Positions 1 to 4,870 of a DNA stretch of 17,035 bases are shown here, piece by piece. Location of the stretch: NCBI GenBank assembly GCA_949288685.1, contig CASELB010000060.1, positions 1 to 17,035 on the forward strand. Direction: 5' to 3'. Position numbers and translations under genes: made by a program. Position 1 is the stretch's first letter, and each line of letters opens with the position of its first letter. Under the pieces are notes generated by a model. That model saw only the letters and a list, made by a program, of their open reading frames with translations, was not told the origin of the DNA and did no database searches. The stretch is from an uncultured bacterium. GTDB taxonomy: Bacteria; Cyanobacteriota; Vampirovibrionia; Gastranaerophilales; Gastranaerophilaceae.

Positions 1-107
1 GAGTGAACCATCAATGTTAGTGAAACAACTACAAAGCGGGCAGTGTTTGAGGTACGCAGTACCGAATTTGCCCGCTTCGGGTTGAACTTTACAATTGATG
101 AGTGAAC
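1..107. repeat. Foldback (nested inverted repeat) element with flanking direct repeats
   Basis: Three inverted repeats are nested around one centre. Outer arms are CATCAAT at 9-15 and ATTGATG at 94-100. Middle arms are AAGCGGGCA at 34-42 and TGCCCGCTT at 69-77, a perfect 9-base match. The inner arms are GGTAC at 51-55 and GTACC at 59-63 with a GCA loop. The 8-mer GAGTGAAC occurs at 1-8 and again at 100-107, directly repeated at the two edges. The geometry resembles a small non-autonomous foldback element with a target duplication, or a structured transcript. The left edge coincides with the window start, so the true boundary is unknown. Confidence 0.5.
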
Positions 108-133
108 GCAGCTCAGAGTACCGGTTTTACGTT

Positions 134-151
134 TCTTTTGCCGCCAAAAGA
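134..151. repeat. Short perfect hairpin
   Basis: TCTTTTG at 134-140 and CAAAAGA at 145-151 form a perfect 7-base stem with loop CCGC. No T-run follows on either strand, so it does not look like a terminator. It sits among other palindromes and is probably part of a dispersed intergenic repeat. Confidence 0.45.
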
Positions 152-157
152 GACCCC

Positions 158-204
158 GTCCGGAGGACCCGCCGGAGGCGTCACATTCCTTGTCCGGATG
201 GACA
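158..204. other. Three successive mini-hairpins with GGA in the loop
   Basis: GTCC-GGA-GGAC (158-168), CGCC-GGA-GGCG (170-180) and TGTCC-GGAT-GGACA (191-204) are consecutive small stems, each exposing GGA in the loop. The stems are only 4-5 pairs but GC-rich against an AT-rich background. GGA in hairpin loops is how CsrA/RsmA proteins recognise RNA, but the pattern may equally be a repeat-element remnant. No promoter was identified for a transcript here. Confidence 0.35.
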
Positions 205-224
205 GGAAAAATATTGTGATTTAT

Positions 225-371
225 AAGAGATGATAAAACGGTCTTGGATTATTCGGGGTGTTGGGAACATTGAGTTTTCAACACGTAATGCTGTTTATCG
301 CGGGCAAGCAAGAGGTTGCAGGGTCTATAACAACCCTGCAGAGATGCCTGCAATGTTTTCAGGATGACAGG
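225..371 (+). repeat. REP-like intergenic repeat, copy 1
   Basis: Bases 225-258 align without gaps to 2515-2548, with about 28 of 34 identical, including an exact 18-mer (241-258 against 2531-2548). A hairpin follows directly in both copies: here GTGTTG at 258-263 pairs with CAACAC at 279-284. A second hairpin here has TGCAGGGT at 317-324 pairing with ACCCTGCA at 333-340. The copy ends with TTCAGGATGACA at 358-369, a signature seen in related form (and inverted) in the second island. Confidence 0.6.
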
Positions 372-375
372 TAAT

Positions 376-537
376 TTCCCTGGCTTTCAAATTATTAAGT
401 TTTGTAACAAAATAATCCGTTTGTGAAATTTGCATATATTTATATACTTTATATATATGTAAGAGATAAGCAAACAAAATAAACACAAGATATTAAGATA
501 AATTTATTCCCTAATTCCCTTTCCTATAAAAAGTTAC
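376..537. other. AT-rich gene-free stretch
   Basis: I see no open frame with a start and ribosome site, and no RNA family that I recognise. The stretch is plain AT-rich sequence leading into the terminator at 538. If a small RNA ends at that terminator its promoter would lie in or left of this stretch, but none is convincing. Confidence 0.4.
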
Positions 538-563
538 AGCCCCGCAAAACGGGGCTTTTTTTT
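538..563 (+). terminator. Rho-independent terminator
   Basis: AGCCCCG (538-544) and CGGGGCT (550-556) form a perfect 7-base GC-rich stem with loop CAAAA, followed by eight T (556-563). It ends whatever transcript enters from the left. No protein gene lies between the window start and this point, so the transcript is either from outside the window or a non-coding RNA. Confidence 0.85.
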
Positions 564-594
564 GAAAGTTTAGAGGAACTGATTGCAGCATATA

Positions 595-603
595 TGCTAT
601 AAT
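595..603 (+). promoter_or_regulatory. Extended -10 promoter of hpt
   Basis: TGCTATAAT (595-603) is a perfect extended -10 element (TG-N-TATAAT). The best -35 at 17-base spacing (575-580) is poor, which is normal for extended -10 promoters. Predicted transcription start is about 609-610, giving a leader of about 18 bases that contains the hpt SD. Confidence 0.65.
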
Positions 604-627
604 AAAAATAGTTTAGAGGGAGAAAGT

Positions 628-1161
628 ATGCTAATAGACGGCAAAGAATTAAAAATTTTACGCAGCGAGTCTGAAATTCAAAACCGTGTTAAAGAAATTG
701 CGGAAGAATTAAATACACAATTTGGAGATGAAGAAGTTTATATAATCTGCGTTCTCAAAGGTTCAATAATGTTTACGGTTGATTTAATTAAACATCTTAA
801 AATGCCTGTCAGGACTGAATTTATACGGCTTGCGAGCTACGGGCATGATTTTACAAGCTCCGGCAAAGTTAAAGCGGTAGATATTTCGCTCCCTGACCTG
901 AACAACAAAAACGCTGTTATTGTAGAAGATATCATTGACACCGGAAGAACCGCAAAATTTCTCGTCGATTTCATTAATATGAATTTTAAAGTTAAAAATC
1001 TTGTATTCTGTTCTCTTATGGATAAAAAATGCAAACGTGAAACCGACATTCAGCCTGATATATACGGATTTGAGATTGATGATAAGTTTCTTGTCGGTTA
1101 CGGACTCGACTATAAAGGATATTACAGAAATTTAACTTACATAGGATATGTTGATGTTTAA
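628..1161 (+). CDS. hpt: Hypoxanthine (guanine) phosphoribosyltransferase
   Basis: Cytoplasmic purine-salvage enzyme that joins hypoxanthine or guanine to PRPP, giving IMP or GMP. The 177 residues match the usual family length. Visible motifs are the VLKGS loop at 42-46, the PRPP-binding signature VEDIIDTGRT at 99-108 with its acidic pair and Thr-Gly, and DKFLVGYGLDY near 152-162, which contacts the purine. The start is ATG 628: the SD AGGGAG (617-622) lies 5 bases upstream, and the promoter at 595-603 would fall inside any longer reading from the TTG at 583. The frame ends inside the next gene (8-base overlap with its likely start), so the two are probably translationally coupled. Identification is secure; preference for hypoxanthine over guanine cannot be read from the sequence. 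Confidence 0.95.
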   Translation: MLIDGKELKILRSESEIQNRVKEIAEELNTQFGDEEVYIICVLKGSIMFTVDLIKHLKMPVRTEFIRLASYGHDFTSSGKVKAVDISLPDLNNKNAVIVEDIIDTGRTAKFLVDFINMNFKVKNLVFCSLMDKKCKRETDIQPDIYGFEIDDKFLVGYGLDYKGYYRNLTYIGYVDV

Positions 1162-1810
1162 CGCAGGATTTATACCGTTAAGAGCCGGCAGTAAAGGGAT
1201 TAAAAGCAAAAACCTGGCAGAATGCGCCGGTAAACCGCTGGTATACTGGGCACTAAATGCTGCACAGGCTTCAATACTTGAAAAAATCTATGTTTCTACA
1301 GACTCTGATGAGATTAAAAGCACGGTCGAAAGTTTTAATTTCAAAAAAGTTGAAGTTATAAACCGCTCCGCTCAAAGCGCCTCGGATACAGCGACTTCCG
1401 AAAGCGCTCTGATTGAATTTGCACAAAAATATGAGTTTGATAATGCAGTGTTTATTCAGGCTACTTCACCGCTTATTAATCCGCAGGATATTAACAACGG
1501 ATTAGAAATGTTTATTAAAGGGCATTACGGTTCGGTAATTTCTGTAGTAAGAAACCACCAGTTTTTATGGTCTCCGGACGGAACAGCATTAAACTACGAC
1601 CCGCAAAACCGCCCAAGAAGACAAGATTGGAGCGGATATTTTGTAGAAAACGGCGCATTTTATATTTCTTCAAGGAAAAATATTTTATCAAGCAACTGCC
1701 GTATTACACCGCCTGTAGGTTTTCTGGAGATGAGTAAACCTGCTTTATTAGAAGTAGATTGCATAGAAGATTTGATTTTTGCCGGTAAAATTCTCAAAAT
1801 CCTTCATTAA
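1154..1810 (+). CDS. CMP-sugar (acylneuraminate-type) cytidylyltransferase family protein
   Basis: Nucleotidyltransferase of the NeuA/PseF family, which activates nine-carbon or related acidic sugars with CTP, giving CMP-sugar for surface glycans. In 218 residues it shows the CTP-binding IPLRAGSKG at 7-15 followed by KSKN, VSTDSDEI at 47-54, IQATSPL at 101-107, NRPRRQD at 152-158 and ENGAFYI at 165-171, with a late acidic Val-Asp near 201-202. This differs from the KdsB N-terminal signature. The start is taken as ATG 1154 because AGGA (1143-1146) lies 7 bases upstream; ATG 1148 is only one base from it. It overlaps the end of hpt by 8 bases. No sialic, legionaminic or pseudaminic acid synthase is nearby, so the sugar is unknown. 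Confidence 0.85.
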   Translation: MFNAGFIPLRAGSKGIKSKNLAECAGKPLVYWALNAAQASILEKIYVSTDSDEIKSTVESFNFKKVEVINRSAQSASDTATSESALIEFAQKYEFDNAVFIQATSPLINPQDINNGLEMFIKGHYGSVISVVRNHQFLWSPDGTALNYDPQNRPRRQDWSGYFVENGAFYISSRKNILSSNCRITPPVGFLEMSKPALLEVDCIEDLIFAGKILKILH

Positions 1811-1814
1811 TATG

Positions 1815-1843
1815 GTGTCAAAATTAAAAATTTAAGTTATTAT
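1815..1843 (+). promoter_or_regulatory. Candidate promoter of the secreted coiled-coil gene
   Basis: GTGTCA (1815-1820) and TATTAT (1838-1843) are separated by exactly 17 bases. Transcription would start near 1850, about 22 bases before ATG 1872. Each box is imperfect, so this is suggestive only, but it makes the downstream gene potentially independent of hpt. Confidence 0.35.
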
Positions 1844-1871
1844 ATTGCTACAGAAGAACAGGAGAGATATT

Positions 1872-2261
1872 ATGAAAAAGACAATCGCAGTTATAGCATC
1901 TGTATTTATTTGTGCAGGCGCAGTGCTTGCAGACGGTAATGCATTTACACCGCTTGATTTTAATGATACAGGATACAACGCTTCATCTACATCAACAGCT
2001 TCAACCTCTACTCAAAGCGGTTCAGTTGAAACAACCCAAACAGGAAACCCTAATATGCAAAACGCTATTTTGCAATTAGATAATGCTCAGGTTGATATAA
2101 GAACAGAATTAATGAACACAAAAACCCGTTATACAGAAGTTGATTCCCAATACAAAGTTATAAAAGAAGAAAGAAAACAACTTAAAAAACAGGTTAAGAA
2201 AATCGAGAAAAGAATTAAAAACATCGATAAAACAAAAGAAAAAATCAGAAAAGAAATGTAG
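1872..2261 (+). CDS. Small secreted protein with Ser/Thr-rich linker and basic coiled coil
   Basis: Family not recognised. The 129 residues begin with a classic Sec signal peptide: MKK, a hydrophobic core, and a likely signal peptidase I site after VLA at about residue 19. A low-complexity Ser/Thr/Gln stretch follows at about 32-54. From about 60 to the end lies a continuous predicted helix rich in Lys, Glu and Gln, with heptad-like hydrophobics and a strongly basic last third. Exported coiled coils of this kind can bind peptidoglycan, nucleic acid or themselves, but nothing here decides. Start ATG 1872 has GGAGAG (1861-1866) 5 bases upstream and directly precedes the signal peptide. It is bounded by its own candidate promoter and a strong terminator, so it may be a single-gene unit. 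Confidence 0.8.
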   Translation: MKKTIAVIASVFICAGAVLADGNAFTPLDFNDTGYNASSTSTASTSTQSGSVETTQTGNPNMQNAILQLDNAQVDIRTELMNTKTRYTEVDSQYKVIKEERKQLKKQVKKIEKRIKNIDKTKEKIRKEM

Positions 2262-2270
2262 GATAACAAA

Positions 2271-2303
2271 AAAAAGCAGGTTTTGTATAAAACCTGCTTT
2301 TTT
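2271..2303 (+). terminator. Rho-independent terminator
   Basis: GCAGGTTTT (2276-2284) and AAAACCTGC (2289-2297) form a perfect stem with loop GTAT, followed by six T (2298-2303). The left side is preceded by a run of A, so the structure could also work on the minus strand. It closes the 628-2261 transcription block. Confidence 0.9.
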
Positions 2304-2319
2304 AATTCTAAAGCAAGTT

Positions 2320-2514
2320 TAACATGACAAAAACAAACATGTCATACTGAAAGCAATGTAGGGTGCAATAAATTGCACCCTAAAAAAAAATATGACACTC
2401 TGAATTCATTTCAGAGTCTCCCCCAAGCCTTGCAAGAGATGCTGAAACGGTTTCGGAATGACAAACTCAAACATGTCGTCCTGAACTTGTTTCAGGACCT
2501 AAAGCAAGCCTTGC
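2320..2514. repeat. Mosaic of short palindromes and direct repeats
   Basis: Gene-free stretch built of small repeated pieces. The signature TGTCNTNCTGAA occurs at 2340-2351 and 2474-2485, and in related form as TATCATCCTGAA at 2644-2655. Inverted forms ending in GAATGACA or GGATGACA occur at 2452-2463, 2620-2631 and 358-369. Hairpins include ACTCTGAA/TTCAGAGT (2397-2404, 2410-2417) and GTCCTGAA/TTCAGGAC (2478-2485, 2491-2498). The 12-mer CAAGCCTTGCAA is repeated directly at 2424-2435 and 2505-2516. This is typical of REP-like intergenic elements and explains the coding-like but false frame across it. Confidence 0.65.
2359..2382. repeat. Perfect 11-base palindrome
   Basis: Arms TAGGGTGCAAT (2359-2369) and ATTGCACCCTA (2372-2382) are perfectly complementary around a two-base centre. 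The following run is A on the + strand, so it is not a terminator for rightward transcription. On the minus strand the T-run precedes the stem, so it is not one there either. It is probably a dispersed palindromic repeat unit. Confidence 0.6.
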
Positions 2515-2633
2515 AACAGATTCCGAAACTGTCTTGGATTATTCGGGGAGTCGGAAAATTCAACATTTCCCGACTCCTTACGGGTTCCGCTTTGCTCCAC
2601 CCTACCGAAAATCCGCAAGTTCGGAATGACAGG
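2515..2633 (+). repeat. REP-like intergenic repeat, copy 2
   Basis: Second copy of the element at 225-371, same orientation. It shares the 18-mer at 2531-2548, then has a hairpin with GGAGTCGG (2547-2554) pairing with CCGACTCC (2570-2577). Its stem differs from copy 1 at both sides of two base pairs, so pairing is kept. CCGAA (2605-2609) and TTCGG (2620-2624) form a second small stem. It ends with GGAATGACAGG (2623-2633), matching GGATGACAGG (362-371) of copy 1. Confidence 0.6.
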
Positions 2634-2665
2634 AAGAGCGTACTATCATCCTGAACTCAGGTTCC

Positions 2666-3063
2666 GTAAGAAGTGCTTAAACAGTCTTGGAGGATGTTTA
2701 ACACGACATACTTGCTTCTGCTTTTTCCATGAACAATAATGAAAAAAAATCAAGGACTTGACACAAAAAAAATCCAAAAATTATCCAAAAATTGAATTGT
2801 AAATTTTGTAAACAAGTTCAGGTTTCAAAAGACATCGGGGGCATGGTCAATTGTAAAAATTTTGGCATAATTTTGTTACTTGTAATTCTTTTTTTAAAGA
2901 AGTAACATGTGATTAATTCAAAGGAAGGAGTGATGGTGAAGTCATAATTTTGGAGAGACAAAAGCAGAGGAATTAAAGAGAGATTTTGAGGATTTAGAAA
3001 TCCTGTCAACAACAATTTACCAGAAATAATCACAAATCAAATAAAATAAAAAAAGGAAAGCGG
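2666..3063. other. AT-rich region upstream of anmK
   Basis: No conserved gene is seen. The stretch holds a lone TTGACA (2758-2763) without a good -10, a tandem pair of the 11-mer ATCCAAAAATT (2772-2782 and 2783-2793), the mini-frame at 2843-2905, a hairpin with arms GTTACTT (2875-2881) and AAGTAAC (2900-2906), and a purine-rich + strand stretch at about 2920-3000. The anmK SD AGGAAAG (3054-3060) is at its right end. A long anmK leader is possible but unproven. Confidence 0.4.
2843..2905 (+). CDS. Possible 20-residue hydrophobic peptide
   Basis: The frame from ATG 2843 to TAA 2903-2905 reads MVNCKNFGIILLLVILFLKK. It has a short polar start, an uninterrupted hydrophobic core of about 12 residues, and two closing lysines. 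This layout matches very small membrane peptides such as type I toxins (Ibs and Fst types). GGGGG at 2837-2841 could be a weak ribosome site but is very close to the ATG. A hairpin (2875-2906) covers the end of the frame. Against it: AT-rich DNA readily gives Leu/Ile/Phe runs by chance, no clear promoter was found, and no antisense RNA could be identified. Treat it as a candidate only. Confidence 0.2.
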   Translation: MVNCKNFGIILLLVILFLKK

Positions 3064-4179
3064 ATGGGAGAAAAGCGAACGCTAAAAGTAATAGGACTAA
3101 TGTCCGGAACTTCGTGTGACAGTATTGATGCAGGTTTATGCGAAGTTAATCCTGATATGTCCTGTACTTTAATTCGCGGAATTAATTATGAGTACCCGCC
3201 CCATATTCGCTCAATGATTTTTCAGGGGTTTAAAAACGATATAAGCATAAAAGATTTATGCAGACTTAATTTTCTGGTCGGAGAATGTTTTGCGAATGCA
3301 GCAAATATTTTAATTGAAGAGTTTGGAAAACCGGATTTAATTGCAAGTCACGGACAAACCGTATATCATTATCCCTACGACAGAAAAACAGATAATTTAT
3401 CAGAAAAAAGCACTCTGCAAATCGGAGAAAGTTCAGTAATTGCAGAGCGTACGGGGTGTTTAACAATCTCTGACTTCCGGACACGTGATATTGCGGCAGG
3501 TGGTCAGGGCGCACCGCTGGTTTGTTTCGCTGATGAAAAATGGTTTAAAAACGCTCTTGTACAAAATATCGGCGGAATTTCCAATGTAACGGTTGTCTCG
3601 GACAGCGCACCGACTTACGGGTTTGATACAGGCTGCGGAAACTTAATGATAGATTACTGTGTCCGCAAACTTTTTGACAAGCCTTATGATAAAGACGGGG
3701 AAATAGCACTCTCCGGACAGGTTTCAGAAAGCTGGCTTGATTGTTTACTTCAAGATGAATATTACTTCACACCGCCGCCTAAAACCACAGGCAGAGAATA
3801 TTTTAACGAGAACTATATAGAAAATATCTTAAAACTTGCCCCGAATGAAGACGCAGATATAATAGCAACCCTTACCGCTCTTACCGCAAAAAGTATTGTA
3901 CAGGCGTACGAACGTTTTGTATTTCCGCAATTTATCCCCCAAAGGGTAATTGTAGGCGGAGGAGGAGCCTATAATCCGGCAATCATGAAGTTTTTAAGAA
4001 GTTATTTACCGCAAAATATAGAACTCAACACCCATGAAGATTTTGGGATATCAAATAACTTTAAAGAGGCAATGGCTTTTGCACTTTTAGGCTATTGTGC
4101 ATATTACGGCATTCCAAACAATCTGCCAGAATGTACAGGCGCAAATAAACGTGTCGTTATGGGAAAGTTTAATTATTAA
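3064..4179 (+). CDS. anmK: Anhydro-N-acetylmuramic acid kinase
   Basis: Cytoplasmic peptidoglycan-recycling enzyme that hydrolyses and phosphorylates 1,6-anhydro-MurNAc to MurNAc-6-phosphate with ATP. The 371 residues match the family length. Visible are the N-terminal GLMSGTSCDSIDAGL (11-25), ASHGQTVYHYP (94-104), QIGESS (119-124), the FRTRDIAAGGQGAPLV block (138-153), NIGGISNVT (168-176), GFDTGCGN (186-193) with the expected catalytic Asp188, KTTGREYFN (240-248) and the ATP-site VGGGGAYNP (297-305). The usual DTGPGN reads DTGCGN here, a small variation. ATG 3064 has AGGA (3054-3057) 6 bases upstream. It stands alone: no MurQ, NagZ or AmpG gene is in the window. It supports a cell that turns over its own peptidoglycan. 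Confidence 0.95.
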   Translation: MGEKRTLKVIGLMSGTSCDSIDAGLCEVNPDMSCTLIRGINYEYPPHIRSMIFQGFKNDISIKDLCRLNFLVGECFANAANILIEEFGKPDLIASHGQTVYHYPYDRKTDNLSEKSTLQIGESSVIAERTGCLTISDFRTRDIAAGGQGAPLVCFADEKWFKNALVQNIGGISNVTVVSDSAPTYGFDTGCGNLMIDYCVRKLFDKPYDKDGEIALSGQVSESWLDCLLQDEYYFTPPPKTTGREYFNENYIENILKLAPNEDADIIATLTALTAKSIVQAYERFVFPQFIPQRVIVGGGGAYNPAIMKFLRSYLPQNIELNTHEDFGISNNFKEAMAFALLGYCAYYGIPNNLPECTGANKRVVMGKFNY

Positions 4180-4209
4180 TAACTACATCGCAGTTTGTAA
4201 TGGAATACA

Positions 4210-4238
4210 TTGACAAATATGTTGTAATGTTATATAAT
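4210..4238 (+). promoter_or_regulatory. Perfect consensus sigma-70 promoter of hicAB
   Basis: TTGACA (4210-4215), a 17-base spacer and TATAAT (4233-4238) match the housekeeping consensus at every position. Six to seven bases beyond the -10 is 4244-4245, the A of the hicA ATG, so the transcript is predicted to be leaderless. The -10 is overlapped by an inverted repeat, suggesting strong but repressible transcription. Confidence 0.85.
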
Positions 4239-4242
4239 TACA
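4223..4242. promoter_or_regulatory. Candidate HicB operator
   Basis: TGTAAT (4223-4228) and ATTACA (4237-4242) are perfect inverted half-sites 8 bases apart, covering the -10 box. A further TGTAAT lies at 4196-4201, within an 8-mer TTGTAATG found at 4195-4202 and 4222-4229. A second weaker pair with the same 8-base spacing, ACAT (4207-4210) and ATGT (4219-4222), flanks the -35. Autorepression by the HicB DNA-binding tail is known for the family; assigning it to these sites is inference. Confidence 0.5.
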
Positions 4243-4244
4243 GT

Positions 4245-4436
4245 ATGAAAGTTAAAGAAATTATCAAATTAATAGAGACAGATGGTTGGTTTCAAGTTGC
4301 ACAACGCGGCAGCCACAGACAGTATAAACACAATACAAAAACAGGACGCGTCACCATAGCAGGAAAACCATCAGATGATATTGACAAAGGCACATTAAAC
4401 AGTATCCTGAAACAAGCCCAACTTAAGGAGGTGTAA
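4245..4436 (+). CDS. hicA: HicA-type mRNA interferase toxin
   Basis: Small toxin of the HicA/YcfA family that cleaves mRNA through a double-stranded-RNA-binding-like fold and is neutralised by HicB. It has 63 residues, the usual size. The N-terminal helix MKVKEIIKLI and DGW (13-15) are followed by the catalytic segment RGSHRQY with His24, then strands around GRVTIAG and a C-terminal helix after KGTLNSILKQ. ATG 4245 is chosen because the family starts there and because any longer reading from 4200 would run through the promoter. No SD is present; the mRNA is predicted to begin at or within a base of the ATG. Its stop codon is two bases from the hicB start. Confidence 0.88.
   Translation: MKVKEIIKLIETDGWFQVAQRGSHRQYKHNTKTGRVTIAGKPSDDIDKGTLNSILKQAQLKEV
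4425..4431 (+). promoter_or_regulatory. Full-consensus ribosome binding site of hicB
   Basis: AAGGAGG, continuing as TG, lies at the 3' end of hicA, 7 bases before the hicB ATG 4439. It is a near-perfect anti-SD match and contrasts with the absence of any such site before hicA. The likely consequence is more antitoxin than toxin from one mRNA. Confidence 0.8.
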
Positions 4437-4438
4437 TA

Positions 4439-4777
4439 ATGTTAAATAATTATCTTATTATTATTGAAAAACAAAAAAATAATTATAGTGCATATTGTCC
4501 GGATGTCGACGGTTGTATTGCAACCGGTGCAACTGCTGATGAAGCCAGAAAAAATTTTCTGGAAGCACTGGAATTTCACTTTGAAGGTTTAAAAGAAGAC
4601 GGTTTACCCATTCCGGAACCTACCTCTACAATTGCTTTTACCGCAGAAGATTGTTCCGGGGTTTTAAACGTAAGAACAAAAAAATCTACTCATTTAAAAT
4701 TAATAAAGCTCGCAGAACAAGAAAATGTATCTGTTTCGCATCTTGTAAATGATGCTATTATTAAACAATACGGTTAG
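4439..4777 (+). CDS. hicB: HicB-type antitoxin
   Basis: Antitoxin that binds HicA and represses the operon. The 112 residues have two parts. About 1-70 is the degraded RNase H-like HicB fold, with AYCPDVDGCIATGATADEA and the following helix KNFLEALEFHFEGL, then GLPIPEP. About 78-112 is a DNA-binding tail, TKKSTHLKLIKLAEQ and then VSVSHLVNDAIIKQY, which reads as a ribbon-helix-helix of the Arc/HicB type, one of the two tail types in this family. Order (toxin first) and the two-base gap to hicA are standard. No terminator is evident between its stop and the uvrA promoter. Confidence 0.9.
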   Translation: MLNNYLIIIEKQKNNYSAYCPDVDGCIATGATADEARKNFLEALEFHFEGLKEDGLPIPEPTSTIAFTAEDCSGVLNVRTKKSTHLKLIKLAEQENVSVSHLVNDAIIKQYG

Positions 4778-4802
4778 ATTTATCCCGTTTATAGAATCTT
4801 GC

Positions 4803-4844
4803 AATTTACCGCGAATTTACCCCCGTGATTATTTGCCCTATAAT
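4803..4844 (+). promoter_or_regulatory. Candidate uvrA promoter with helically phased direct repeat
   Basis: TTTACC (4816-4821) and TATAAT (4839-4844) are spaced 17 bases apart, so transcription should start near 4850. AATTTACC occurs at 4803-4810 and 4814-4821, an 11-base period (one helical turn), with the second copy on the -35. That layout fits a regulator binding one face of the DNA. I found no match to the Gram-positive (GAAC-N4-GTTC) or cyanobacterial LexA box, so SOS control is not supported by sequence. Confidence 0.5.
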
Positions 4845-4870
4845 TTTTTATGGGGTACTATATCAGTATG

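Noticed and set aside
1..85. Open frame from the window edge (SEPSMLVKQ and on)
   Set aside because: It lies entirely in the foldback element, and its residues simply translate the inverted repeats. It is unlikely to be the end of a real upstream gene.
583..627. Upstream TTG start for hpt adding 15 residues
   Set aside because: It would lie upstream of the extended -10 promoter and lacks an SD. ATG 628 has both SD and family-like length.
2373..2654. 93-codon + strand open frame
   Set aside because: It runs through palindromes and repeats. Its HVVLNLFQDLKQ-like segment is the translation of a common REP-type hairpin often mis-called as protein. It begins with TTG inside a perfect palindrome and has no SD.
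2758..2786. TTGACA as a promoter for the 2666-3063 region
   Set aside because: The -35 is perfect, but no acceptable -10 exists at 16-18 bases (TTATCC at 17). It was kept only as a note.
2772..2793. Tandem 11-mer considered as the start of a repeat array or iteron
   Set aside because: Only two copies of an A-rich unit, with no spacing regularity or further copies, so neither CRISPR nor an origin iteron is supported.
2818..3033. 71-codon minus-strand open frame upstream of anmK
   Set aside because: No SD, no recognisable motif, and it depends on a purine-rich + strand stretch that avoids stops on the other strand. Nothing supports translation.
4200..4244. Upstream start for hicA adding 15 residues
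   Set aside because: The added codons are the consensus promoter itself and would not be in the mRNA. HicA proteins begin at the internal Met.
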